Shown piece after piece: positions 21,350 through 31,912 of a DNA stretch of 64,000 bases. The notes under the pieces were generated by a model. That model was not told where the DNA came from. It saw only the letters and a program-made list of their open reading frames with translations, and ran no database searches. How positions within the stretch are numbered: position 1 is the stretch's first letter; the number at the start of each line of letters is the position of its first letter. A program made the position numbers and the translations under genes. This stretch comes from Cyanophora paradoxa (taxonomy: Eukaryota; Glaucocystophyceae; Cyanophorales; Cyanophoraceae), in assembly GCA_004431415.1 (NCBI GenBank), contig QPMI01000227.1, positions 1-64,000 of the forward strand, in the 5' to 3' direction.

Positions 21350-23020
21350 ATGGGGCGAAAGAAGATCCGCATCGAGCGCATCGCCGACGAAAGAAATCGG
21401 CAGGTGGGACGACACGGCCCGCGTCCGAGCCGTGCCTCGTGAAGTCGCCGATCCGCTCATTTGCCTGGCAGGTCACGTTCACGAAACGGAAAAACGGCCT
21501 CATGAAGAAGGCCATGGAGCTCTCTGTCCTTTGCGACTGCGAAATAGCCCTGATCATCTTCAACTCCAATAGCAAGCTCTTCCAGTACTCCAGCACGGAT
21601 ATGGACAAGATTCTACTGAAGTACTCACAGTACAACGAGCCCCATGAGCGCCGCAGCAACCTCGACGTGCGTCCGCGGTCCCCCCCACGAATCCCTGAGG
21701 AGCCGGGCTGTTTTCTAGCTTAGCTAACGATTCCTTTCGTATACAGTACGACAAGATTTACGGAAGTCAGAAGCACAAGGAAGACAAGCCTTTGCCGTCC
21801 CACTACCCTGTGGCGTCTAGCTCCGCGCCGCAAGCCCCGCCTCCACCGCAGCCCAGCGCAGTGGCCCACCCGCAGCCCCAATTGGCCGTGCCCAACCCAG
21901 TTGTCCCAGTGCAGTTGCCGAACGGGCCCGCGCCGTCCGTGTCTGGTCTGGGCGGAGCAGGCCCGGGACAGAACCTTCAGAGCACCATCGGGCTTCAAAA
22001 CGATCCTAAGGTCTACGATGTCATAACACCCCGAACAGAGCAGCGCCTTTTCGGGGACAACTTCATCGATGTACGTGCTCGCCTCGGCTGATTGACCGGA
22101 CTGTCATCCTGACGCCTGGCGCAGGCTGCTGATCTGGATATTGGGGTTGAGCTAGAGCGTGCGGCGAGCATGCCGGGCGCTATGGGAACGCCTGGGGACT
22201 CCAAGCGCGGCCCAAAGAAGAACCTCACAGTCCAGATCCCCAACCAAGGATCGCATGGCGTCGCTGTCGTGTCCAACCCGCCGGCAGCGGAGAAAGGGAA
22301 GGTCAGAAAGGGTTTCCGGGGCGATCCCTCCGTCGACGTTACCCTGAAGTTTGATCTCGGCAGGGCGCTGCAATCCCTGCGGTGCAGGCTTCGGCGTCTG
22401 GCGTACAGGCTGGAAACGTAAAGCCGGTCAGCGTTGTAGCGGGAGGCTCCTCTGTGGACGTCGCGGCGGCCGCGAAAGCGGCTCTGCAGGTGCCTGAGGG
22501 CAGCCCATCGGGCGACGGAGGAGTGCCGGGCCTTCCGACCTTCTCGGCACGCGGAGGGGAGCTTACGACTCCAGGATTTCCGATACCCGACACGCCCCTG
22601 CAGCTCAAGCAGCACACCTTGACGGCCGGCTTCGGCTCCCCCTGCTCAGCTTTGGTGGCCGACTTGCCCGCCGCTCAAGAAGCCCTTGGCTTGCCCGACA
22701 TCAACACTCCTCTCACTATTTCCACTCCCACTGCTGGCTTCCCATGGCCTTCCCCGAATGCAGCGGCCGCAGCTTCAGCGAGCGCCTCGCAATCAGTGCG
22801 GCGATGCCCCATGCCGCGTGTTGCCCTCTCCTGACGATGGCCGCGTTCACAGTTCTTCCAGCAGTCATCGCGGACAAGATCGGACGAGTGTGATGCGTGC
22901 GCTCCTTCCAGCGCGCCGTCGTATCTTGCCCGTCCTCACAACCCCTGCGGCAGCGGTGGCACTGGCGGTGCGGAGGAGCCTGCAAGCAAGCGCCAGCGAG
23001 TGAAGATGGAGGGAGAATAA
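21350..23020 (+). CDS. MEF2-type MADS-box transcription factor
   Basis: Sequence-specific DNA-binding protein. Exons read: 21350-21403, 21472-21666, 21747-22070, then from 22125 on, with later introns (about 22302-22366 and 22799-22857) and the stop at 23018-23020. The MADS domain (residues 1-60) runs [20 protein letters not shown] then [20 protein letters not shown] and [20 protein letters not shown]. It is followed by a short MEF2-like extension ([20 protein letters not shown]). These features separate type II (MEF2-like) from SRF-type MADS proteins. The rest is low-complexity Pro/Gln/Ala sequence, probably an activation region, and the C-terminus [11 protein letters not shown] looks like a nuclear localisation signal. 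No K-box is seen, so it is not a land-plant MIKC protein. Confidence 0.9.
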
Positions 23021-23505
23021 ACTCCGTCGCCCTCGCCCGCCTAGACTCAGTCGCCCTCGCCCACCCCTTCCCAGCCGCCTCGCCCATGCAGGTATGGCCT
23101 GCGCATCGCACCCGGCCTGCAGCCCCTTCCTGCCCCCCTGCACACCCGCCGCCCTCGCCGCCCCCCTGTAAGCTGCCGCAGTGCAAGAAACTACAGCTGC
23201 TAGCTGCGCAAATCTTGTTGTCTGCGATGCATGCAGAGCTGCTGTACTGCAGACAAAGCGACTGCAGACCGAGGGAGTCGGTGAGGTCAACGCATACGTC
23301 GAATTCGAAGCGGTTCTGCGGCGCCGGTCTCACCCGCGCCCCCCCCCCCCCCCTTTCACGACGGGTACGCCGGCAACTTTTCAAGGCTTCGGTGCAGACG
23401 TGCACGCTGCCGCAGTGCTTGCGCCTTTGAGGCATTGATCATAACCAGCTTGCGCGGACCTGCAGCCTTGCTTTAGCAAGAGAGCGCTCGTTCAGGAGAG
23501 CCCAG
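23021..23505. other. spacer between MADS gene and IFT54
   Basis: No gene seen. It holds two TGCCGCAGTGC copies (23174-23184 and 23408-23418), pyrimidine-rich stretches and a run of C near 23339-23352. Confidence 0.5.
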
Positions 23506-25603
23506 ATGTCGGTGGCAGCGACGCAGGAGACGCTCGGCAAGATCATCAAAAAGCCGAAGCTCACCGATAATCTCCTCAGCAAGCCGCCATTCCGGTTCTT
23601 ACACGACATCGTCTCGGAAGTAACGCGGGTTACGGGCTTCGCCGAGGGCCTGTACACTGCAGACGAGCTCGACTCGCAAAATATCAAGGTGCCGGAGAGC
23701 TAGCTATTCTTCCTATCCGTCTCGCGCCAGTCCAGAAGCTAACGCGCACGGCCACAGGACAAGGATGCCAAAGTCAACTACTTGAACAAGATCATCGACT
23801 GTGTTGGCATAGCGCTCGGCCAGAATGTGCCAGCGAAGCCTCTCAAGATTGTTGCTGGTCTGGAGCCTGAGGCGACGAACAGCTTCCTGCAGATGCTTGC
23901 CCAAGCTTGCCAGCTTTCCGCCGACGTCAGCCGCAACTGCGTGCAGCGAGTGCTTGGGGGAGAGCATATGCCGGCCGCAGGTGCTGCTCCTGCTGCCGCG
24001 CCTGCTCCTGCTCCCAAGGCGGCTCCGTCAAAGAGGTAGGCGCGGACGCCGCCCATTGAACTCCTCGGCCGCTGAATGGAAACACAGCCCGCCTCCGGAA
24101 CCAGCTGCACCCGCCCCTGCAAGGCAGTCGCCCTCTCCGCACCCTGCAGCCGAGCCACCGGCCCCCGCAGCGCGGTCGACGCCGCCTGCTGACGAGCAGC
24201 CTGCGGCGCCTCCGCGTGCGAGCTCCCTCCCGAAGTCCAGCTCCAAAAAAGAGCCCCCGCCGTGAGCTCAACTTCGCTGTGCTCGCTGCGCCTCGGACTG
24301 AACGCGGCGCCGCAGGAACATCGACGACCAGCCCGTTGCCGCCGCCAAATCGGCCCCGACCCGGCCGTCGCAACGTAAAGAGCCAATGTGCGCTGCCCGC
24401 ATCTAGTGTCTTTCTGGCGCAGGTCTGACGTAGGAGCAGAAACATTGACGAGCAGCCTGTGCCGGCGGCCGGCGGGGTGGCGAAGCGGGCCCCATCAAAG
24501 AAGCCGGCGCCCTCGGACGACGACCTGGCCGCAGAGAAGCCGGCGGCGCCCGAGCCTCCGGCGGCAGCAGGTGAGTGGCGCGGGAGCGGCGGGCGTGCAC
24601 GGGCCCCGACAAAGCGGCGCAGAGGCGGACGCGGCAGAGGTTACACGCAAGCCTCGCAACATGGAACGCCCGACGACCGCGCGCCGCGCCCCGCCGAAGC
24701 TCCCGACGAACGTGGTGCCAGCCGAGCAGACGAAGCCTGCCGCCAAGGCCGCCGATCCCGCCAAAGCCGCTGGGCAAGCCCCCCCCCCCCCCCCCCCCCC
24801 TCTCCCGCCGCCGTAGCGAGGGGCACAGCTAATGCGGGGCGCAGGGCGGCGGCGCCCGCAGTGGCGGCAGGCGTGATTGTAGAGGGGCAGGGCAAGGACG
24901 ATGACGACGACGACGGGATCGTGATCGCCGCCGTGGCGCCGGTGCGGGCCCCGCCCGCCACGGAGCGCGCGAGACCCGACGCGGGGCGGCAGATCACTGC
25001 CGGCCTCTCGACGACCGGGGGCGCGGAGCAGGAGCGGGGGCAGCTGGCGCAGAAGCTCTATGAGGCGAACAAGCAGCTTGTGGAGACGAAGAAGGAGGAG
25101 AAGGGGGACGGCGGCATCGTGCTGCGCAAGGCGCGCGGCAAGGACGACCGCGCCGCGTACGGAAACGAGGTCCAGAAGCTGCGCGAGTCGATACAGGCTC
25201 TCACGCAGAACATCAATCCCCTGGGCAAGTGTATGGACTACGTCTCGGTGCGCGGCGCAGGGGCGGGGCGGGGCGGGGCGGGCGCCGGCGCGACGGGGCG
25301 CGCAGGAGGACTTCGACAACATGAGCAAGGAGCTGGAGCAGTGGAAGCAGATGCGGACGCGGATGGCAGCGCGCTACGAGGAGGAGGTCAAGACGACGGA
25401 GCAGGAGCTGGGCCCCCTGACCGCCGCCCTCAAGGAGGTCGATCTCCAGATCAAGGAGCAGCAGCACAAGGCGCGGGGCCCGCCCCTTCGCCGCCCTCGC
25501 CCCCCTCACCGGCCCGCAGATCGCCTCCATGAAGGGCCAGATCCTCCGCAACGACGCCACCATACAGAAGCTCATCCAGACCGTCGTCTCCTCCTCCCAC
25601 TAG
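23506..25603 (+). CDS. IFT54: intraflagellar transport protein 54 (TRAF3IP1 family)
   Basis: IFT-B component that binds tubulin and IFT20 and is needed to build flagella. The N-terminal calponin-homology-like domain begins [20 protein letters not shown] and continues [20 protein letters not shown]; after an intron (donor after DSQNIK near 23690, acceptor at 23758) it goes on [18 protein letters not shown] long Pro/Ala/Lys-rich linker spans about 23970-25000, containing a 22-base C run (24779-24800). The C-terminal coiled coil is diagnostic: [60 protein letters not shown] and [20 protein letters not shown], ending SSSH. This matches IFT54 from start to end. Exon limits within the linker are not reliable. 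It is direct evidence that the organism makes cilia or flagella. Confidence 0.93.
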
Positions 25604-25800
25604 GCCGCCCCCGTCCCGCCCCGCCGCGCCCAGGCGCGCGCATCACGTTGTACACAGGAGTTCAATTCCTATTAACAGTATCGCGAAATGGGTAGCGTGA
25701 TAGATGCGACCAGGTCGGCGAAGAACAAGGCACTGCAAAGTCTGCAATTACTTTTCTGTTACATTAAAAGGGGCATGGCCCACTAGGGCCATGGAAAAAC

Positions 25801-28115
25801 TCAAAAAGGCAGCGGTTCGGGGGCCTCGGCGGCGGCCAAGGTGGCGAGGCAGGCGGCCGGGGGGCTGCGGCGGGGCTCGGGGCCGATGGCGGTGCGGGCC
25901 TCCTTGCGGGCCCGGAGGGCGACCGAGGCGGCCTCAGGGAGGAGGACGCTCTCGGCCCCCGAGGCGCCCCGGCTGCGCGTGCGCTCGCGCCCGCGCCCGC
26001 GCCCTAGCGAGCCGTTCATCTTCGGCGAGCTCCGCGGTGTCCGCGTGCCAGACCGCGGCGAGGCGCCCTCCGCGGGGGCGCCCGGCGCGCTGCCTCCGTG
26101 GCCCCGGGGCGAGGGGCCGTCGGCGGGGCGGGGGCGGGGCTTGAGGGCGGGGTGCTCGGCGGGGTGGCGGGGCCGGAGCTGGGGGCTCGAGGAGGAGGAG
26201 GAGGACTGGTCTGAGTGGGCGGCCGAGCCCGGGCAGGACGAGGAGGAGGTCGCCAGGGGCGGCCCCAGGCAGGCCCCAGCAGCACCCTCCTCCCCGCCTT
26301 TCTTCCCTTTCTTCTTGCCCGCCGGCTGAAGGGCGAGGGCGCCGGCGGCGGGGGGTCGCGGGGCGCTGGTGCGCGCGTGGCCTCCCTCGGAGCCGCTCGA
26401 GGAGATCCAGTCGTGCGGGCCGCCCGCCTCGCTCTCGTCCCCCTCGCCGCCCTCCGTCGCCTCGTCCACCGTGCTCGCCGACCGCCGCCGACCTTCAGCC
26501 GCTGCCCCCGCCGCCTCGTTTCCCGAGTCCGCGGCGCCCGCCCCCGCCTCCGCCGGAGCGCCATCTCCGGGTGCCGTCTCCACGGCCTGCCCCGTCGGCG
26601 CGCCCGCCCCTTCGCCGCCGCCAGCCTCCGGTGACGTAGAGCTATCGGATGAAGAGGCCTGGGCGCCGGGGGCATCTGAGCCTGGGACCTCGCGGCGAGG
26701 CTCCTCGGCGCGAGGCTCCTCAGGGCCGGGCGCCTCTGTGGCAGAAGCATCGGGGCCGAGGGCGTCTGGGCCGGCGGCCTCGGCGGCCTCCGCCTCCTCC
26801 TCGGCCTCGGCCTCGGGGTCGGCCTCGGGGTCGGCCCAGGGCTCGGCGGGGATCGGGGGCGGGGCGAAGACGGAGTAGATGGCGGTGGGGTCGGACTTGG
26901 CGGGCCCGCTGAGGATGGAGAAGGCGCGCTGGAACTCGGCCCGCAGGCATATGTCCGTGTACTCGCTGCGCGCCCGTCGGCCCCCGCCCCGCGGTCCCGC
27001 CCCGCCGCGCGGCGCGGAGCACCTGATACCCCACGCAAGGTCGACGTTCGGGTTGTTCGGGTCCTCGATCGAGAGCGCGTCGGGGTGGTCGTCGCGGAGC
27101 CAACCCTTACTCTGCGCCCCCTCCTCAGGCCCCACGGCGGTGGCGGGGGGGGGGGGGGGGGGGGGGGGGGGGTCGGGGGCTGCGGCGGGGGCGGGGGCGG
27201 GGGCGCACGGTCTTGAGGATCCAGCGGCGCTGGTCGACAGAGGCGACGGAGCGGGGCGGGCGAGAGGTGTATATGAGGAAGAAGTTGGTGAGGACCTCGT
27301 AGATTGAAGTGCTGTTCCGCAGGTGCGGTTGCTGCGCGCTCCGTCAGGATCCCCTCCCGCGCGGCCCGCGCCCCGGCCCGCGCACGTTCAGGCAGAAGAC
27401 CGCGAGGACCACCCAGGCGTAGGAGCCGATCCCGCCCTGCCGCGAGTCCGGCAGCATGCGGCACGCCGCCCACCACTTGATGAGGCGCGCCAGCTTCTTC
27501 AGCATCGGCGTACGTGCCTACGTGCCACGCTCAGCGCGAGCTCCCGGCTCCGCAGGCCCCGGGGTCGCCGGGGAGGAGCGCACGGCGATCTTCTGGATGC
27601 GCTGCGTGTTGCGCAGGCCGCTCGTCTCGTTGAAGCAGAGATCCGCCTCGTATCCGTGATGGTCCACGATCTTGATGATGGGAATCTGAAAAGAAGGGAT
27701 CAGAGCAGGGACGAAAACGAGAAACGATGGCGACGAACCCGAGCCTCCCTGATCGGATAGGCCTGGCCGACGTTTGCGGCTTCCAAAACAGGGAGTGCGG
27801 CGTCCAGGAGGCAGCGCGGATCCGGGATGAAAGGGAAGAGAACACACATGTCGATGTCGCTCCCGTCCAGATCCAAGCCCGTGAAGGTCGACCCGTACGT
27901 GTGCACCTGTGCGGAAGATGACCACGTATGAGCTCGAATTCTTTTCCCACAGGAAGACGCACTGTGCAAGTCGGGAAGGCGGCCTGCAAGGCCTTGCTGA
28001 CGTCCATAAGCAGGCGCTGCCGGCCCGAGTAGGTTTCGATGGCGGGTGAGATCTGGTGAAGAAGATCGTCTAGCGCCGCATCTGCGCAGAGGACGCTCGT
28101 GAGACGGGCGATCAA
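25801..28115 (-). CDS. terminal nucleotidyltransferase (non-canonical poly(A)/poly(U) polymerase, Cid1/GLD2 type)
   Basis: Adds A or U residues to RNA 3' ends. The N-terminal exon reads LDDLLHQISPAIETYSGRQR and after a GT-AG intron VHTYGSTFTGLDLDGSDIDM, with the catalytic Gly-Ser motif and the DxD metal pair. The third Asp of this polymerase family fits HHGYEADLCFNETSGLRNTQ (near 27620-27660). The central domain follows as LARLIKWWAACRMLPDSRQG and SYAWVVLAVFCLNV, and the PAP-associated signature as ALSIEDPNNPNVDLAWGI (near 27050). The C-terminal 350 residues are acidic, Ala/Pro/Ser-rich low complexity. A 28-base G tract lies in an intron at 27145-27172. The first codon is uncertain because a short leader exon up to about 28143 is possible. 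A-versus-U specificity cannot be told from sequence alone. Confidence 0.88.
27145..27172 (+). repeat. 28-base poly-G tract in an intron
   Basis: Longest homopolymer in the window; on the sense strand of the nucleotidyltransferase gene it is a poly-C run inside an intron. Confidence 0.9.
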
Positions 28116-28232
28116 ACGCGCGCAGGGCCATGACGGCGATCATACCCTGGGGACCAACTTCCGTGCGGCGGGGCCTGAAAAGCTCACTTCAGACGGATAG
28201 ATAACACACAGAATGGTTGCGGTAAAGCGTGG

Positions 28233-28963
28233 TTACCGGCTGGCGGCGGCGGTCTTCTTTGGCCCCCATGCGTTGGCACCCGAGGGCCCGAGCCGTGGGG
28301 CCGCCGCGCCGCCGCGGTAGGCCGGCGCAAGATTGCCAAAGGCTTCTCTCCCATCAGAGTAACCAAGATCGCCACACCCGTCTGTGGCTGGCGCGGCCTC
28401 AGAACTCGTGACATCCGCAGGGGACGCCCCCGGGGCGCTACTGGGCTGTATGGACATTGAATTTGCGGCTATAACCTGCGCATGCAGAAGCAAAAGCATA
28501 AGGCAACAAAAGCAGAAGCAAAGCAGGTGAAAAAGAGACGCACCGGTATTCCGACGCTTCCTCATCCGCACGCAAACCGCACGCCAGCTTAGGCTGCACA
28601 CCCGGGTGCAGCAGTCGATCGCGGCGATGAGATCACTGCCGGTGGTTGCAGCTCGCTGAAGGTGGCTCAAGAAATCTGGTACCCCAACAGTGCCCAAGAA
28701 CCAAGGTCCTGGAAAAGGATAGCCACGGCAGCCCTGCCAGCTGAAATGCGTGCTTCGATTTTTGTTCTCTGTGTGCTGGTGCGCACCCCGGCTACGCGCC
28801 TTTTGGAGTTAGATACGCCCTTCCCGTCCGACGCGCGGAGCTTGATCTGGAACGAGACGTTGACGCCGAAGCGCCGAAGCGCCCGCAGCGCCGCAGCGCC
28901 GAACTGCGCCTGCGCCTCTCGTCCGACGGTCAGATCGTCGGAATTACGATGCCAATAGCTCAC
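28233..28963 (-). CDS. hypothetical protein, tentative
   Basis: Not recognised. A minus-strand frame ending at 28233 (C-terminus AWGPKKTAAASR) appears to contain an intron, since the part reading LFHLLCFCFCCLMLLLLHAQ is bounded by GTGCGT and GCGCAG and is pyrimidine-rich. The exons outside it encode DLIAAIDCCTRVCSLSWRAV and a Gly/Ala/Ser-rich tail. Upstream open sequence reaches about 28963, including FGVNVSFQIKLRASDGKG. It lies just upstream of, and in the same direction as, the nucleotidyltransferase gene. It may be a real small gene or decayed sequence. Confidence 0.3.
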
Positions 28964-29027
28964 TACGGGGAATTACGATGCCAAATGGTCAGATCGTCGG
29001 AATTACGGTCAGATCGTCGGAATCAGA
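28928..29027 (+). repeat. three copies of a 20-bp element
   Basis: The word GGTCAGATCGTCGGAATTAC occurs at 28928 and 28987, and again with small change from 29007. A shorter GAATTACGATGCCAA unit is interleaved. Confidence 0.75.
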
Positions 29028-29837
29028 TCGTAATCATTGCTCCATAGCTCACCTGGCCCGCGATACTAAGTAGCCCCCTAAGAGTCCGATCGTAATTCTG
29101 ATAGCAATTCCCACGGTACTTGGCCCGGCGGCCCCTCTAATGTGCTTCTTTCCGCAGGAACATCGCGCTGCGCTTCTTCTCCGGCGTGGACGCGGGGCGG
29201 AGGATGAAGCCCGTGCGGCTCGCCCCGCTGGGGCCGCCCCCCTCTCCTGCACCGGCTGCCCCGGCGGCACCCGCTGCCCCGGCTGCAGACCCCTCGGGCT
29301 CGTTGCCCGCAGGCCCCTCTAGCCCCCCCCCCTCCCCATCGTAGTTTGTAGGAACCCCAGGGGGAAGTTGCGCGCCCCCCTTCAGAGGGCCCTGCCTGCG
29401 TCGTCCGCGGCTTCTCGCCCCCGTAGTTAGCACCGCCGCTTCTAGCCTGCGTTGTCCGCGGCTAATATGCCAGTGTTACCAATGTGCAAAGCCCGCCTCC
29501 GACCGCGTCGCTGTCCTCGGGGCTGGAAGTGCCCGTGCGCGTGCACCTCGGGGCTTTGCATCCAGGTGCGCGTGCGGCGACCGATCTATTGCGCATTTAT
29601 AACACGGGCATACTAGCTGTACGCAAGAGCTAGAAGCGGCGGTGCCATCTACGGGGCGAGAAGGGCCCAACGCAGACAGGGCCTTCTGAAAGGGGGCACG
29701 ATCCCCCTGGGTTCCTACAAAGCGCTATATAGCTACTATTACTATTACGATTAATTTATATAGCTACAAAGCGCTTTCACGTGAATTAGCTGCTAAGCTA
29801 TTGCGACTACGATTTCACTTATCTATGGGTACCACAG
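28964..29837. other. intergenic region upstream of the GILT-like gene
   Basis: No confident gene. An open stretch at about 29155-29345 encodes a basic then Ala/Pro-rich segment (FFSGVDAGRRMKPVRLAPLG) that could be an upstream exon of the GILT-like gene. From 29700 on the DNA is AT-rich with GCTATATAGC-like palindromes. The 29410-29485 stretch resembles 36380-36440. Confidence 0.4.
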
Positions 29838-30758
29838 CTCGCCCCTGTACCAGCCGCGCTCGCGCCGCCGAGGAAAGTCGAGGTTCAAGTGTACGGCATG
29901 TCGAAGTGTCCAGACTTCAAGGTAGGTAATGCTCTTATATGCAAAATGATTCAGTGCATCCGCTCTAGATATCGATCTGCCTGCATACAAGCCTTGAAGG
30001 CTAAGGTCTAATAATGCGCAGGATTTCGTTGATTGGTTCCTGCCAATCTGGAAGCAATTGGATACGATTGCGGAGCTGCAGGTAGACTACATTCTTCAGC
30101 GGGACGAGAGCGCGCCTCTGGGCTTTGCGTCGAAGCATGGCGAGGTGCGCCGCGTGGGGGCAGGAGGGCGGGGGCTGGGGCTGGGGCGACGGGGCGGCAG
30201 ACGGAGGTGCTGGGGGACGTGGTGGAGCTGTGCGCGCAGTCGGTGATGGAGCCGGCGGTCTTCTACCAGTTCCTGCGCTGCCTGGACGCCAACCTCGCCG
30301 CCATCCCCAGCAACGCCGACGCCTGCGCCGGCGACCTCGTCGAGGCCCGCCCCCCGCCGCGCCGCGCCCGCCCCCTCCAGCCTGGCAGCGCCGCCCTTGA
30401 CGGTCCCGCAGAAGCTCGGCGAGTGCACGATGGGTCCTCGCGGGCGGGAGCTCCTCGCCGCCTCCGCCGCCCGCGCGAGCCGGGCCGGCGCAACCTGGTG
30501 GGCGCGGCGCGAGGCGCGGCGGGCGGGGGCTGACGGTGCCGGGCGCGCAGGTCGCCGACCATCGCGCTGAACGGGGCCTTCTATTGCAAATTTCACGACA
30601 CCTGCTTCGAGGGGCGCGCCCCCGATCTGGTCGCCAAGATCTGCGAGCTCTACGGGCCCGCCCCGGACCTCCCCGACGCGTGCGACCAGGTGCGGCGCTC
30701 CGCCCTCGATCGCTGCCCCGCAGGCCTCCCGCACACCGCGCCCCAGGTCGGCCGCTGA
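29838..30758 (+). CDS. GILT-like thiol reductase family protein, 5' end incomplete
   Basis: GILT enzymes reduce disulfides in lysosome-like compartments. The first exon I can place (29838-29921) contains KVEVQVYGMSKCPDFK, the thioredoxin-like first strand and active-site loop. Across an intron (29922-30021) comes DFVDWFLPIWKQLDTIAELQ, then ETEVLGDVVELCAQSVMEPA, FYQFLRCLDANLAAIPSNAD and, later, SPTIALNGAFYCKFHDTCFE and VAKICELYGPAPDLPDACDQ. Conserved Cys and the NG motif fit GILT. The redox motif is CPDF rather than CxxC, so the second active-site Cys is missing and reductase activity is doubtful. The start codon and any signal peptide must lie upstream and were not identified; the exact stop near 30758 is also uncertain. 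Confidence 0.62.
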
Positions 30759-31240
30759 GCTCGAGGCCACATCCCCGCCCCCGCTCCTTCCGGGTCCCCG
30801 CACGGCACACAGAAGGAAGCGTGCACACGCTAATTGTTGGAGACTTCTACAGCCTCTTGTTTTGTTGGAGACATCGACAGCCTCTTATTATCCAAGGACA
30901 CCGAAGGCAGGGGAGCTCAAGGGCGCAAACTGAGGGCAGGGGTTCCGCAGTTTGCCACAGCCTCGCCCGATCGATCTGGGAGGCGCCGCCTCGGTGGCGT
31001 GTGGTCGGCCAGCGAGGCGCCGGAGCGCCGGAGCGAGGGGCGACGGGGAGGGCATCGGGGCGCCGCTCGGCGGGCCTCGATGCGCGGCGGCAGCTGGTGC
31101 CCCGCAGTCCTCAAGCACGGCGAAGGGGCCGCTCACGCGCTTCGCAGCGGCGCCGTCGCTCTCTACGGGCCTCGCGGCCCCGCGGCGGCTGCCGGGGCCG
31201 GAGGGGAAGGGGGGAAGGGAGTGGGGCGGGGAGGGGCCGG
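30759..31240. other. convergent spacer
   Basis: No gene seen. It holds the 3' ends of the GILT-like (+) and EST1-like (-) genes. A short direct repeat, TTGTTGGAGACTTCTACAGC and a near copy, lies at 30834-30895. Confidence 0.45.
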
Positions 31241-31880
31241 TCAGGTGCCGAAGGGGGCGGCGGAGGGGGACGGGGCGCGCTGCTGGAGGAGCTCCCAGAG
31301 GGAGGGCGGCGCGCCCTGCGCCCCCGGCGCCGGGGGCAGTGCGATGGCGCCCCACGAGAAGGGCGCCGGGCCCAGCGCCGCCCCCGCCGCCCCGAACGGC
31401 CGCTCGATCACGCCGTTCGCCGCCGGCCTGCGCGGGGTCGGGCCTCGGGCGAGGCGCGGCGGGCGGGGAAGGAGCGGGGCGCGCACGGGGCCCCGAGGGC
31501 GGGCAGCTCGGCGTCCCGGGCCGGGTCGAGGGCCCCGCCGGGCACCGCGGGAGGGGCCAGCGCTCGGCGTCGGCCTCGGGGCCCGGGGCGGCGGGCGGCG
31601 GGAGGCCCCAGACGGAGGAGGAGGCAGAGCCGAGGAAGAGGCCAGCCACGGCGGGGCCGGCAGCAGGGGCGCCACGGGGCCCGCCCCGGGGGCAGGCGGC
31701 GCCGCCGCCGCGGGGCGGAAGACGATCACCTCCTCGTCTTCCGCCGGCTCCCCCGCCCCGCCCGCCTCCCCGGCCCGCCCCTCCTCAGGCCGCCCCTCCT
31801 CCGCGGACCCCGCCGGCAGAGGCCCAGCCGCCCCGGGCGCTGCAGCCGGTGCGACGCTAGAGATCGGAGCGGCGGATGCA

Positions 31881-31912
<32 letters not shown>

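Noticed and set aside
22716-23435. 239-residue minus-strand frame opposite the end of the MADS gene.
   Set aside because: No motif, unusual composition, and antisense to supported exons of the MADS gene.
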